Assembly: GCA_005878685.1 (NCBI GenBank) | Contig: VBLN01000074.1 | Coordinates: forward strand, 1 to 13,861 | DNA: 13,861 nucleotides | Origin: Deltaproteobacteria bacterium | Lineage (GTDB): Bacteria > Desulfobacterota > Binatia > UBA9968 | Direction of reading: 5' to 3' | Shown here: in pieces, positions 1 to 6,184 of the stretch | Position numbering within the stretch: the first letter of the stretch is position 1 | How the letters are laid out: every line of letters begins with the position of its first letter | The notes under the pieces: model-generated | Told to the model about the DNA's origin: nothing | The model's database searches: none | Seen by the model: the letters and a program-made list of their open reading frames with translations, nothing else | Made by a program: the position numbers and the translations under genes

Positions 1-390
1 CACTTTTCCCTCGTAATTTTTAGGATAAAGTTTGCTCTTCTCAAATCGTTCCACCGAGGACGCAAAGATCACGCCGGTGAAAGAAGAACTGGACGGACCA
101 AAGTTGAGAAAGTACGTGTCGCTCTTGTCTGAATGGCCGACTCTATAGACCCTTCCCCGAATCCTGGCACGCCTCCCCGCCAGCGCTCTGATTTTTTCTA
201 CCTCTCTCGCCTCAATAAGGGGAATCTCAGCCCGTGGGGGAACGGGCTGGGGTAAGGGGGAAAAACTGACAGGATAGGCCTGCTCTTCGGAGGGAGGACC
301 GTTCCAGCGCTGGTAGAGGAAGTGGGATAGGAAGCCAGCCAGGAAGACGCCCAGGATTAAAAGGAGTCTGCCGAGCGGGATCTGTCTCAT
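1..390 (-). CDS. Membrane-anchored protein with probable OB-fold domain (partial, C-terminus outside window)
   Basis: The frame is open for all 130 codons from the ATG at 390 to the left edge, so the C-terminus is missing. Residues 1-28 form a positively charged start and one hydrophobic helix (LLLILGVFLAGFLSHFL), which fits an uncleaved membrane anchor or a signal peptide. A proline-rich linker follows at about 31-55. From about residue 65 the sequence (GRRARIRGRVYRV, then YFLNFG and TGVIFASSVERFE) has the strand pattern of small OB-fold domains found beside secreted nucleases. Its ATG overlaps the TGA of the upstream nuclease gene as ATGA (387-390), so translation is probably coupled and the two products probably act together outside the cytoplasm. 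The OB-fold call rests on pattern recognition. The exact function is unknown. Confidence 0.7.
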   Translation of the reverse strand, partial: MRQIPLGRLLLILGVFLAGFLSHFLYQRWNGPPSEEQAYPVSFSPLPQPVPPRAEIPLIEAREVEKIRALAGRRARIRGRVYRVGHSDKSDTYFLNFGPSSSSFTGVIFASSVERFEKSKLYPKNYEGKV

Positions 391-935
391 CGCTTCTTCT
401 CCCAGAGGCGAAAGAACTCTTTGCGATAAGCCTCAGCTAGCGGTCCGGCATCGCGAAAGAGAAGCAGGTTCTCGTCATTATAGGTTTCCGCCGATACAGT
501 CCAATTATACGATCCTGTGAAGACAATCTGGCGGTCAATCACGGCAAACTTCTGATGCATCAGTCCGGCGCCCTTTTCCGCTTTCTCTCCATTGAGTCCG
601 GAGACCCGGCGAACCATGATTCCATGCTGCTCTAAAAAAGATCCCTTGGAGTGATTGTTTCCCCCATCAAACTCCTGGTCCAGAACGACTTGGACCTTGA
701 CGCCTCGTTGCTGCGCCTTGGCCAAAGCCCACGCGAGGTCATCATGGGTAAAGGCGTAGACGGCGACCAAAATTTCCCTTTGGGCCTGAGCAATCTCTCG
801 AACAATGTGACTGGAGCATTTTCCGAGGGGACTGAAACAGGCGTGGACCACCATCCCGGGCCAACTTGCTTGGGGAACCACCACGAGAAAGAAAAGCAAC
901 GCAAGATATCTAAGAGATCTCTTTGGCACGGTCAT
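387..935 (-). CDS. Secreted phospholipase-D-fold nuclease (single HKD motif, Nuc/EndA-like)
   Basis: This 182-residue protein opens with a basic N-terminus and a hydrophobic stretch (about 8-24), a typical export signal. The mature part matches the small single-domain PLD nucleases, which act as dimers with one HKD motif from each chain. Visible motif residues are H127, K129 and D134, then G141, S142 and N144 in GSYNWT, with E155 and N156 downstream. The N-terminal strand (REILVAVYAFTHDDLAWAL, 53-71) is also family-typical. Length agrees with Nuc-type enzymes, which cleave DNA non-specifically in the periplasm or outside the cell. The start at 935 is chosen because it retains the signal peptide; it lies inside the last 26 bp of holA and no clear ribosome site precedes it. 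The next gene overlaps its stop codon. A phospholipase rather than nuclease role is possible but less likely at this size. Confidence 0.9.
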   Translation of the reverse strand: MTVPKRSLRYLALLFFLVVVPQASWPGMVVHACFSPLGKCSSHIVREIAQAQREILVAVYAFTHDDLAWALAKAQQRGVKVQVVLDQEFDGGNNHSKGSFLEQHGIMVRRVSGLNGEKAEKGAGLMHQKFAVIDRQIVFTGSYNWTVSAETYNDENLLLFRDAGPLAEAYRKEFFRLWEKKR

Positions 936-2283
936 GCTGAGTGACTGCGGCGTCCACTCCCCGGCACAACTCCAGGATCAGCCGCTCCATCAGCATGTGC
1001 GGGGAGTGATTGGTTGACTTAAGCCGTATATCGGTTTGGTAGATCCATTCCAAATAGCGAAGCAGCTCATTAGTTGAGAAGTTCTCGGCCCTCTTAAAGC
1101 TCATATAGTCCCCATAGGGATTTCGAGTGAGGAGCGGGGCTCCTTGCTGCAGCACGCTCGCCTGAAACTGAGGATAAGTCATCTGCTTGTGCCATCGGGG
1201 GCGCATTTCTCCCTCGATCAGATCGCGTGCCGCCAGCAACCGTCGCACCTCGCTGGCGATGGTTCCCAGCAGCTTCAAAGGGTGCTCCCCTTGGGACACG
1301 AGACGCTCCAGATGACTCAGGGCGCGTGCGGCATCTCGCTCAGCGATTGCGGCCGTGAGATCAAAGATCCAGCCCTCTCCATGATCCAAAAAGATCTCTT
1401 CCACGTCCTTCGCTCTGATCGACGGTTCTTCACCTATGTAAAGGAGCAGCTTCTCCAGCTCTTGGTGAATGGCCCAGAGTTGCTCGCCGGCCCTCATCAA
1501 GATCATCTCCTTGGCCTGCGGCTCGATTTTCTTTCCCGACTCTTTGAGATGCTGATCGACGAACTCCGCCACGGTCTCTCGGCTGATTCTGCCGCTGCGG
1601 TGACGCTCTAGGCTCAAGTCGAGGATGTCGGCCTTCTCCTCGAATCTCTTGTACAAGCGGGTGCGGCGATCCACGTGAGCGGCGGTGATCAGGAGAACGG
1701 CCCAGGAAGGCACCCCTTGCTCTAGAAGCGCCCCCAGCCTCTGTTCTTCTCCCTTCAGATTTTGACTCGGCGCGATGCCACGACTGCGGCAAAAGGCCAA
1801 AAGCTCCTCGATAACCTCTCTTGTTTCCCGGCTATCATCACCGAACAGCTCCGCCAGCTGTGGAGCAGAGAGGGATTCTCGGAAGCCCTCCCATCGCTCT
1901 TGAGTCCATCCTTCTAAACTCAGGAGTTGGGAGAGAAGTCTTGCCGCCTCGTCCTTTTTGCCCTCGCTCCAAAGCTGCAGAATCTTTTTCCCCAGCTCTC
2001 CTTTGTGCTCGCGCGATAGAAAGTAGGGTGCGTTTTCGATGAAGATCACTTTTATTCCGGGAAAGAGCGGCGGGGTCATCAGCGCCGCTTCGATTTCATC
2101 CCACGGTGTAGACTGTCCGTTGAATGGCTCCAGGTTCAATGCCCTGCTTTGTGGGGGCACAAGAAGATCGAGAATCGATTTGGTTGCCGCCTGAACCCGG
2201 AAATCATCTCCATGGAGAAGTAATACTCCAGGTCGTTTCTCTTTATGGATGTCGGAGAGAACGCTTGCCAGCTCTCGCTTCAT
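910..2283 (-). CDS. holA: DNA polymerase III subunit delta
   Basis: HolA is the delta subunit of the clamp loader and opens the beta sliding clamp during replication. The N-terminal pattern VLLLHGDDFRVQAATKSIL (20-38) is the delta equivalent of the AAA+ nucleotide region, without a true P-loop. The middle part (PSWAVLLITAAHVDRRTRLYKRFEE, 192-216; then ELEKLLLYIGEEPSIRAKDVEEI, 275-297) and the C-terminal collar region (HPLKLLGTIASEVRRLL, 334-350) follow the family in order. At 457 residues it is more than 100 longer than the E. coli protein (343). Most of the excess lies at about 85-190, a charged, helix-rich insertion. The start is the ATG at 2283, 16 bp downstream of a heptamer repeat array. 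The gene overlaps the secreted nuclease gene by 26 bp. The lptE and leuS neighbours common for holA elsewhere are absent here. Confidence 0.93.
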   Translation of the reverse strand: MKRELASVLSDIHKEKRPGVLLLHGDDFRVQAATKSILDLLVPPQSRALNLEPFNGQSTPWDEIEAALMTPPLFPGIKVIFIENAPYFLSREHKGELGKKILQLWSEGKKDEAARLLSQLLSLEGWTQERWEGFRESLSAPQLAELFGDDSRETREVIEELLAFCRSRGIAPSQNLKGEEQRLGALLEQGVPSWAVLLITAAHVDRRTRLYKRFEEKADILDLSLERHRSGRISRETVAEFVDQHLKESGKKIEPQAKEMILMRAGEQLWAIHQELEKLLLYIGEEPSIRAKDVEEIFLDHGEGWIFDLTAAIAERDAARALSHLERLVSQGEHPLKLLGTIASEVRRLLAARDLIEGEMRPRWHKQMTYPQFQASVLQQGAPLLTRNPYGDYMSFKRAENFSTNELLRYLEWIYQTDIRLKSTNHSPHMLMERLILELCRGVDAAVTQHDRAKEIS

Positions 2284-2299
2284 GGTTCCGTAGCTTCGA

Positions 2300-2362
2300 G
2301 GCTATCTGCCGTCAGCCAAGGATCCGGGAAGGCTGAAAGCTGATAGGTGATCGCTGACAGCT
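2300..2362 (-). repeat. Heptamer repeat array, partly inverted, upstream of holA
   Basis: Read on the minus strand, this 63-bp block divides into nine 7-bp units in one register. The first five (2362 to 2328) follow the consensus AGCNNTC, for example AGCTGTC and AGCTTTC, with one variant ACCTATC. A central unit CCGGATC follows, then three units in the opposite sense of which GATAGCC (2306-2300) and GACGGCA fit the inverted consensus. The block nearly fills the 77-bp gap between the small unknown gene and holA and overlaps the last two bases of that gene's stop codon. Function is unknown; a weak hairpin could form in DNA or RNA. Confidence 0.6.
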
Positions 2363-2558
2363 AGTTCTTCGGGACCCACATTTGGCTCCTCTCGTTCCAG
2401 ATATAATCGGATTTCCAGAGCTTCAGACCGATGGTAAAGTCACCGCCGGACTTGGTGACAAATACCTTCTCCATAGAATGCGGAATGTCCACCCTCGCCA
2501 CTAAATAGACCTTCTTGAAGATTCCCTTATTGACCAGGACGCGGTCTCCAACCTGCAT
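2361..2558 (-). CDS. Small conserved-looking protein of unknown function
   Basis: This 65-residue frame begins MQVGDRVLVNKGIFKKVYLV and ends WNERSQMWVPKN. It is rich in strands, aromatic and basic residues, and has no signal peptide or membrane segment. The start (VGDRVLVNKG) resembles small SH3-like or KOW-like barrels, but no family can be named. An AAGGA-type ribosome site lies at 2572-2576, spaced rather far (13 nt) from the ATG. A possible promoter lies just upstream, so it could start the transcript that includes holA. It is favoured as a real gene because it fills the space between two same-strand genes, its composition looks protein-like, and no competing frame exists. Confidence 0.6.
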   Translation of the reverse strand: MQVGDRVLVNKGIFKKVYLVARVDIPHSMEKVFVTKSGGDFTIGLKLWKSDYIWNERSQMWVPKN

Positions 2559-2584
2559 GACGCTTCGGCGTTCCTTAAGTGAAA

Positions 2585-2612
2585 ATTAGCATCGCTCCGT
2601 GGCGCGTGTAAA
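2585..2612 (-). promoter_or_regulatory. Possible sigma-70-type promoter for the small gene and holA
   Basis: On the minus strand a TTTACA (2612-2607) and a GCTAAT (2590-2585) are separated by 16 bp, giving five and four matches to the standard -35 and -10 hexamers. Initiation would fall near 2578, leaving a leader of about 20 nt before the ATG at 2558. It lies in the only gap (2559-2680) upstream of this gene set. The match is modest. Confidence 0.3.
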
Positions 2613-2680
2613 TGACTTGTGTGACTTCATGTGACGTTCCGCTCGGATTTGCATCCAAGAAAAAGGCGAGAGCCGATCCA

Positions 2681-3649
2681 TCACTGAAGGCCCAGCTCTC
2701 TTTGCACCTCCTTGAGCAAGGAAAAATCTCGCAATTGCGACAAGGGAATCGTCTGGTCTGATTTGAGCGTTCCCTTTCGTGCCTCGATAGCAAATTCGTA
2801 GGTCGCGTCCACGGTACCGCCGTCGGGACTGAACGAGGGAACAATAAGGTCATAAGACTCGCTGGCCACCTCACGCGACTGGTTGAGCCAATGCATCATG
2901 ATGGGAATGACTTCGTCCCTTCGCTCGCGAATGAAGCGCAGCGCGCGGACAGTGGCTCGGAGGGCCTTTTTGACCTCGGCGCGGGTTTCTTTAAGCCGCG
3001 AGTCCGTGATCGAGAAGGCGGAAATAGGGCTGCCGATTTTCAAATCTTTTGGACCGCCAAGAATATTGAAGCCCTCCCTTTGCAGGCGAACCGGGCCAGG
3101 AGGAGAGATGCAGACCGCATCAACGAGACCCTTCTTGAGGATCTCCACTCGGACAGGTTCGTCTGCACCCAAGGTGATGAACTGCACTTCTCTGAGGCTC
3201 AATCCCTTTGCCTGCAGGATCGCCTCGGCCGCCAAATGATCCGAACCGCCGATCCTTTGAGTGCCGATCTTTTTGCCGCGTAAGTCCGGTATGGTTTTGA
3301 TTTCAGGGCGGGAGACGATATGATGCAGCGGCCTTTCAGTCAGAACGGCCAGTTGTTTTAGAGGCATGCCTTGCATCGCAGCCGTCAAGATGTTGCCGAA
3401 GGTCAGGCTGTATTGAATTTCACCGCTCATCAGGGCAGGCACAGCGACTTGGCTTCTCATTTGAACCAAAACCGGCTCCAACGATTCGTCCTTGAAGAAG
3501 CCCTTGACCGCCGCTGCCTGAGCGGGCAGGAAGGCGTAGGTGCGGCTAGAGTAAGAAATGGTGATTTTTTCCGCCCCATGGGACGAAGACGGGATCATCA
3601 CGCAGCACAGCATCCATAACATGCCGGGGACGGTGTGTTTACTCTTCAC
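2681..3649 (-). CDS. ABC transporter substrate-binding protein, NMT1/THI5-like (SsuA/TauA type)
   Basis: The 322-residue protein starts with GTG at 3649, with a GGAAG ribosome site about 8 nt upstream. Residues 1-26 form a signal peptide with probable cleavage after SSSHGA. The mature part has the order of the NMT1/THI5-like periplasmic-binding fold: ITISYSSRTYAFLPAQAAAVKGFF (29-52), ALMSGEIQYSLTFGNILTAAMQG, and IPDLRGKKIGTQRIGGSDH at the domain hinge, then KKGLVDAVCISPPGP. Such proteins deliver small organic ligands (sulfonates, aromatic acids, pyrimidine precursors) to a membrane permease. No permease or ATPase gene lies beside it, so it is an orphan copy within this window. The ligand cannot be read from sequence. 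A link to the thiamine genes 2.1 kb away is possible because ThiY proteins share this fold, but nothing specific supports it. Confidence 0.92.
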   Translation of the reverse strand: MKSKHTVPGMLWMLCCVMIPSSSHGAEKITISYSSRTYAFLPAQAAAVKGFFKDESLEPVLVQMRSQVAVPALMSGEIQYSLTFGNILTAAMQGMPLKQLAVLTERPLHHIVSRPEIKTIPDLRGKKIGTQRIGGSDHLAAEAILQAKGLSLREVQFITLGADEPVRVEILKKGLVDAVCISPPGPVRLQREGFNILGGPKDLKIGSPISAFSITDSRLKETRAEVKKALRATVRALRFIRERRDEVIPIMMHWLNQSREVASESYDLIVPSFSPDGGTVDATYEFAIEARKGTLKSDQTIPLSQLRDFSLLKEVQRELGLQ

Positions 3650-3770
3650 CGCGGTTTCTTCCTTCCCGGTCTATTGCGATTATTGCGAACCCATTGTCTT
3701 AGTGTTTGGGCATCATCCACACTATCACGAAGTGGACTAGGCGACAAATTTTTCTTGCCTCTGAAGCTGC

Positions 3771-3799
3771 TTGACAACCGAGCCTCCCTTTCCTATAGG
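3771..3799 (+). promoter_or_regulatory. Sigma-70-type promoter for the fumarylacetoacetate-hydrolase-family gene
   Basis: A perfect -35 TTGACA (3771-3776) is followed after exactly 17 bp by TATAGG (3794-3799), four of six matches to TATAAT. Transcription would begin near 3806 and give a leader of about 35 nt that contains the GGAGG ribosome site at 3830-3834. The position, in the gap between divergent genes, fits. Confidence 0.7.
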
Positions 3800-3840
3800 T
3801 GAATGGTCTTTGAGTGGCAGAAAGAATTTGGAGGTTGACG

Positions 3841-4785
3841 ATGCGCTTTTTGACGTTCTTGCGGAAGAATGAAAACCGCGTGGGACTGATGGGACCGGAT
3901 GACCACGTGATCGATTTGGCTGAACTTAACCGGCGCTATCTGAAAGGTGGTTCGGCCAACTATCTGAACAGCATGCAGACCTTTATCGAAGCGGGCGTGA
4001 AGGCGCTGAGCCTGGCAAAAAAGGCCTCCAAATATGTAGCCGGGAGGGACGAGGAAGGATTAAGAAAGCTCCGGCAGGCTGGCGGCCTGCTGAAACTCAG
4101 CCAGATCAAGATTCTTTCCCCCATTCCTTGGCCGCGAAAAAATGTCATTCTTCTTGGCGTCAATTATAAGGAGCACATCGAAGAAAATGCGCGGGCTCGG
4201 TCCATTGACCTGAAATATCCCGAGGCGCCCGTTTTCTTTACCAAACCAGCCACCTCTATCATCGGCCACTTAGGAAAAGTGATCCATCACAGAGCAACCG
4301 AGAAGTTGGACTATGAAATCGAGCTGGCTGTGATTATGGGAAAGAAGGGCAGGGACATCCCGAAGGAGAAGGTCTACGACTACATCTTCGGTTACACGAT
4401 CTGCCTGGACATGACCGCGCGTGATTTGCAGCGCAAGCATGGGCAGTGGTTCAAGGGAAAATCACTCGACACCTATTGTCCGTTGGGCCCCTGGATCGTG
4501 CACAAGAGTGCCCTGCCCAATCCTCAGGGGTTGCGTCTTGCCTGCCGGGTGAACGGACAGGTGATGCAAGACGACAATACCAGCAATATGATCTTCGACA
4601 TTCCGGCTACCATAGAGGCGCTTTCCAGCGGCATGACCCTTGAGCCGGGAGAGATCATCAGCACAGGCACTCCCTCGGGCGTCGGCTTTGCGCGCGTGCC
4701 GCCATTTTTTCTTAAGCCCGGCGATAAAGTCGAGGGAGAGGTTGAGGGCATCGGGATTTTGCAGGTAGAGATAGCTTCCCCCTAA
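3841..4785 (+). CDS. Fumarylacetoacetate hydrolase (FAH) family protein, likely 2-oxo-hept-3-ene-dioate-type hydratase/isomerase
   Basis: The ATG at 3841 is chosen over an in-frame GTG at 3814 because GGAGG sits 6 nt before it and the family N-terminus (MRFLTFLRKNENRVGLM) begins there. The protein has 314 residues. Residues 1-95 form the small N-terminal domain; the catalytic FAH fold starts at KNVILLGVNYKEH (100-112). Metal ligands are visible as E159 and E161 in DYEIELAV and D190 in CLDMTARD. GQWFKGKSLDTYCPLGPW (201-218) and the TGTPSG turn (275-280) are also diagnostic. Family members hydrolyse or isomerise 2-oxo-acids at the end of aromatic degradation, in the cytoplasm with Mg2+ or Mn2+. 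The exact substrate is not predictable. It has its own promoter, and a heptamer array separates it from amrB. Confidence 0.93.
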   Translation: MRFLTFLRKNENRVGLMGPDDHVIDLAELNRRYLKGGSANYLNSMQTFIEAGVKALSLAKKASKYVAGRDEEGLRKLRQAGGLLKLSQIKILSPIPWPRKNVILLGVNYKEHIEENARARSIDLKYPEAPVFFTKPATSIIGHLGKVIHHRATEKLDYEIELAVIMGKKGRDIPKEKVYDYIFGYTICLDMTARDLQRKHGQWFKGKSLDTYCPLGPWIVHKSALPNPQGLRLACRVNGQVMQDDNTSNMIFDIPATIEALSSGMTLEPGEIISTGTPSGVGFARVPPFFLKPGDKVEGEVEGIGILQVEIASP

Positions 4786-4794
4786 AGCAATCAT

Positions 4795-4853
4795 GAGTTT
4801 TGAGTTATGAGTTCTTAGTTACCTAAAAACTAAACACTCCGAACTAACAACTC
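4795..4853 (+). repeat. Inverted heptamer array, four direct plus four inverted units
   Basis: Four 7-bp units on the plus strand (4795-4822; GAGTTTT, then GAGTTAT, GAGTTCT, TAGTTAC) are followed by a 3-bp spacer CTA (4823-4825) and four units of the same type on the minus strand (4826-4853; read inward from 4853 the first is GAGTTGT). The consensus is KAGTTNN. The two 28-bp arms match at about 20 of 28 positions, so the block could form a long imperfect hairpin. It nearly fills the 72-bp gap between the upstream stop codon and the amrB start, ending 4 bp before the ATG. Confidence 0.75.
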
Positions 4854-4857
4854 TTCT

Positions 4858-5700
4858 ATGACGCGGATCAGGCCCGCTGCTGTGCAGGGATCATTCTATC
4901 CCGCCGGTGCCGAGAAGCTAAGGGATCTTCTCCGAGAATGCTTCAATTCTAGTTCTCTTGGCCCTCGCGGGACGAGGTCCCTTTGCCCGTCTCTCTTCGG
5001 AGGGATGGTCCCCCATGCCGGATATATTTACTCGGGTCCTTGTGCCGCGCATTTTTATTCAAACCTTGCCCCAGACATTCAGCGCGTCATTCTGTTAGGT
5101 GTCAATCATCAAGGGAGGGGGGCTAGGGTCGCGCTGAGCCCGGCCGATTGTTGGCAGACTCCGCTGGGTAGAGTTGAAATCGACCAGGAGTTGGGAAGAT
5201 GGCTGCAGACTCAAACCGGCTTTATAGAATATGATGAACAGCCCCACCTTCAGGAGCATAGTATCGAGGTCCAGCTTCCGTTTCTTCAGAGCGTGCTTAG
5301 TGACTTTACTCTTTTACCGCTCTCCCTCTCTTATCTTTCTGAGGAAGAATGCGCCCAGCTTGGACAAGCGCTAGCCCGCGTGTATGAAAGGGCGACGGCG
5401 GCGAAAAGGACAGTCATCATTGCCAGCAGTGATCTTAGCCATTATCTCTCGCCTGAAGAGACCGAGAGGCTCGACCGCTTAGCCCTGGAACCCGTCCTGG
5501 CTTTGGACCCTTCCGGACTTCTGAAAACGGTGGCGGAAGAGAGTATCAGCATGTGCGGGGTTTTCCCGACGGCCGTTTTTCTCTTCGCGGCGAAGGCACT
5601 CGGGGCCAAGCAGGTGCGGCTGCTAAAGCACTGCCACTCTGGCGACGCGGTGCCCATGAAAGAAGTTGTAGGCTATGCGAGCGTGACGGTTGAGCTTTGA
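4858..5700 (+). CDS. amrB: AmmeMemoRadiSam system protein B (MEMO1 family)
   Basis: The 280-residue protein matches the MEMO1 family along its whole length. The N-terminus IRPAAVQGSFYPAGAEKLRDLL (4-25) is canonical and supports the ATG at 4858, although the ribosome site position is taken up by repeat sequence. The metal-site motifs are present: VPHAGYIYSG with H53, LLGVNH with H84 and SMCGVFPT with C233. LQEHSIEVQLPFL (131-143) and IIASSDLSHY (187-196) are further family blocks. Bacterial members usually sit with an AMMECR1 protein and a radical SAM enzyme. Neither partner is in this window, so the gene is either unlinked or a solitary copy. MEMO proteins resemble extradiol-type dioxygenases structurally. 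The biochemical role of the bacterial protein is not settled. Confidence 0.93.
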   Translation: MTRIRPAAVQGSFYPAGAEKLRDLLRECFNSSSLGPRGTRSLCPSLFGGMVPHAGYIYSGPCAAHFYSNLAPDIQRVILLGVNHQGRGARVALSPADCWQTPLGRVEIDQELGRWLQTQTGFIEYDEQPHLQEHSIEVQLPFLQSVLSDFTLLPLSLSYLSEEECAQLGQALARVYERATAAKRTVIIASSDLSHYLSPEETERLDRLALEPVLALDPSGLLKTVAEESISMCGVFPTAVFLFAAKALGAKQVRLLKHCHSGDAVPMKEVVGYASVTVEL

Positions 5701-5775
5701 AGAATTTTTTCTGCAGTTGGCATTTCGCTTCTGATCCACTCTGGTTTGACTTGCTCCTGCCCATCTGTTAGTTGT

Positions 5776-5886
5776 CTCTTTATGCTAGGGGTGTCCGCCA
5801 GTGGCGGACTGAGAACCCGAGGAGTTAGTTGTCGGGTAACCCTCCGAACCTGATCCGGATAGTGCCGGCGTAGGGAAGCGTGAGAG
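5776..5886 (+). promoter_or_regulatory. TPP riboswitch (THI element)
   Basis: The conserved aptamer core is clear: GGGGTG at 5788-5793, CTGAGA at 5809-5814, ACCTGATC at 5848-5855, then GGATAGTGCCGGCGTAGGGAAG to 5878. P1 forms between 5776-5785 (CTCTTTATGC) and 5878-5886 (GCGTGAGAG), with a small internal loop. The arm carrying CTGAGA contains a strong GTCCGCC/GGCGGAC stem, and there is an extra P3a-type stem CCCGA/TCGGG (5816-5820 with 5832-5836) with an 11-nt loop. Thiamine pyrophosphate binding stabilises P1. The aptamer lies directly upstream of thiS-thiG-thiE and is followed by an intrinsic terminator, so TPP should switch transcription off. A possible -35 TTGACT lies at 5746-5751, but its -10 is poor. 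Confidence 0.95.
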
Positions 5887-5924
5887 TCACGGTCCCTTTT
5901 TCGCGTAGCGATGGGACGAACTTG

Positions 5925-5975
5925 AAACCGTATTCCCTGGCCACGGGTTGTGGTCGAGTCGGATACGGTTTTTTT
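5925..5975 (+). terminator. Intrinsic terminator, expression platform of the TPP riboswitch
   Basis: The arm AAACCGTATTCC (5925-5936) pairs with GGATACGGTTT (5961-5971), giving 11 base pairs with one bulged T. An inner stem GGCCAC/GTGGTC (5939-5944 with 5950-5955) closes the loop. The 3' arm runs straight into seven T residues (5969-5975). It lies 39 nt after the riboswitch P1 stem and 6 nt before the thiS GTG, where a transcription-termination switch would be expected. The competing antiterminator pairing was not identified. Confidence 0.82.
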
Positions 5976-5981
5976 AATTAT

Positions 5982-6182
5982 GTGATTGTCCAAATCAACG
6001 GCGAGAAGAAAGAGCTCGGCACGAGTCTCAGCGTGACGCAATTGCTTGAGAGTCTGGGAATTCGTCCTGGCAGAGTCGTTATTGAGCTCAACCACGATGT
6101 GCTTTCCCGCGATGCGTTCGAGGATACGATCTTGAAGGAGGGGGATACGGTTGAGATTGTTCATTTCGTCGGAGGAGGATAG
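5982..6182 (+). CDS. thiS: Sulfur carrier protein ThiS
   Basis: ThiS carries sulfur as a C-terminal thiocarboxylate for thiazole formation by ThiG. From GTG at 5982 the product has 66 residues, the normal ThiS size. It begins [12 protein letters not shown] (with V read as Met) and contains the ubiquitin-like core ([12 protein letters not shown], then [20 protein letters not shown] and [16 protein letters not shown]), ending in the required Gly-Gly. The frame stays open upstream to a GTG at 5880, but that start would lie inside the riboswitch P1 stem and add residues unlike ThiS. No ribosome site is evident before the chosen GTG because the terminator U-tract is there. ThiF, needed for adenylation, is not in the window. 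Confidence 0.9.
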   Translation: MIVQINGEKKELGTSLSVTQLLESLGIRPGRVVIELNHDVLSRDAFEDTILKEGDTVEIVHFVGGG

Positions 6183-6184
6183 AA

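Noticed and set aside
2575..2874. 99-residue minus-strand frame overlapping the binding-protein C-terminus
   Set aside because: Most of it is another frame of the substrate-binding protein gene, and it has no independent support.
3814..3840. GTG start adding nine residues to the FAH-family protein
   Set aside because: The GGAGG site lies downstream of it and serves the ATG at 3841, where the family N-terminus begins.
4795..4853. CRISPR or tandem-repeat locus
   Set aside because: The units are only 7 bp and contiguous, with no spacers and no cas genes. It is a short heptamer array, not CRISPR.
5880..5981. Upstream GTG start giving a 100-residue ThiS
   Set aside because: It starts inside the riboswitch P1 stem and reads through the terminator. 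The extra 34 residues do not resemble ThiS.
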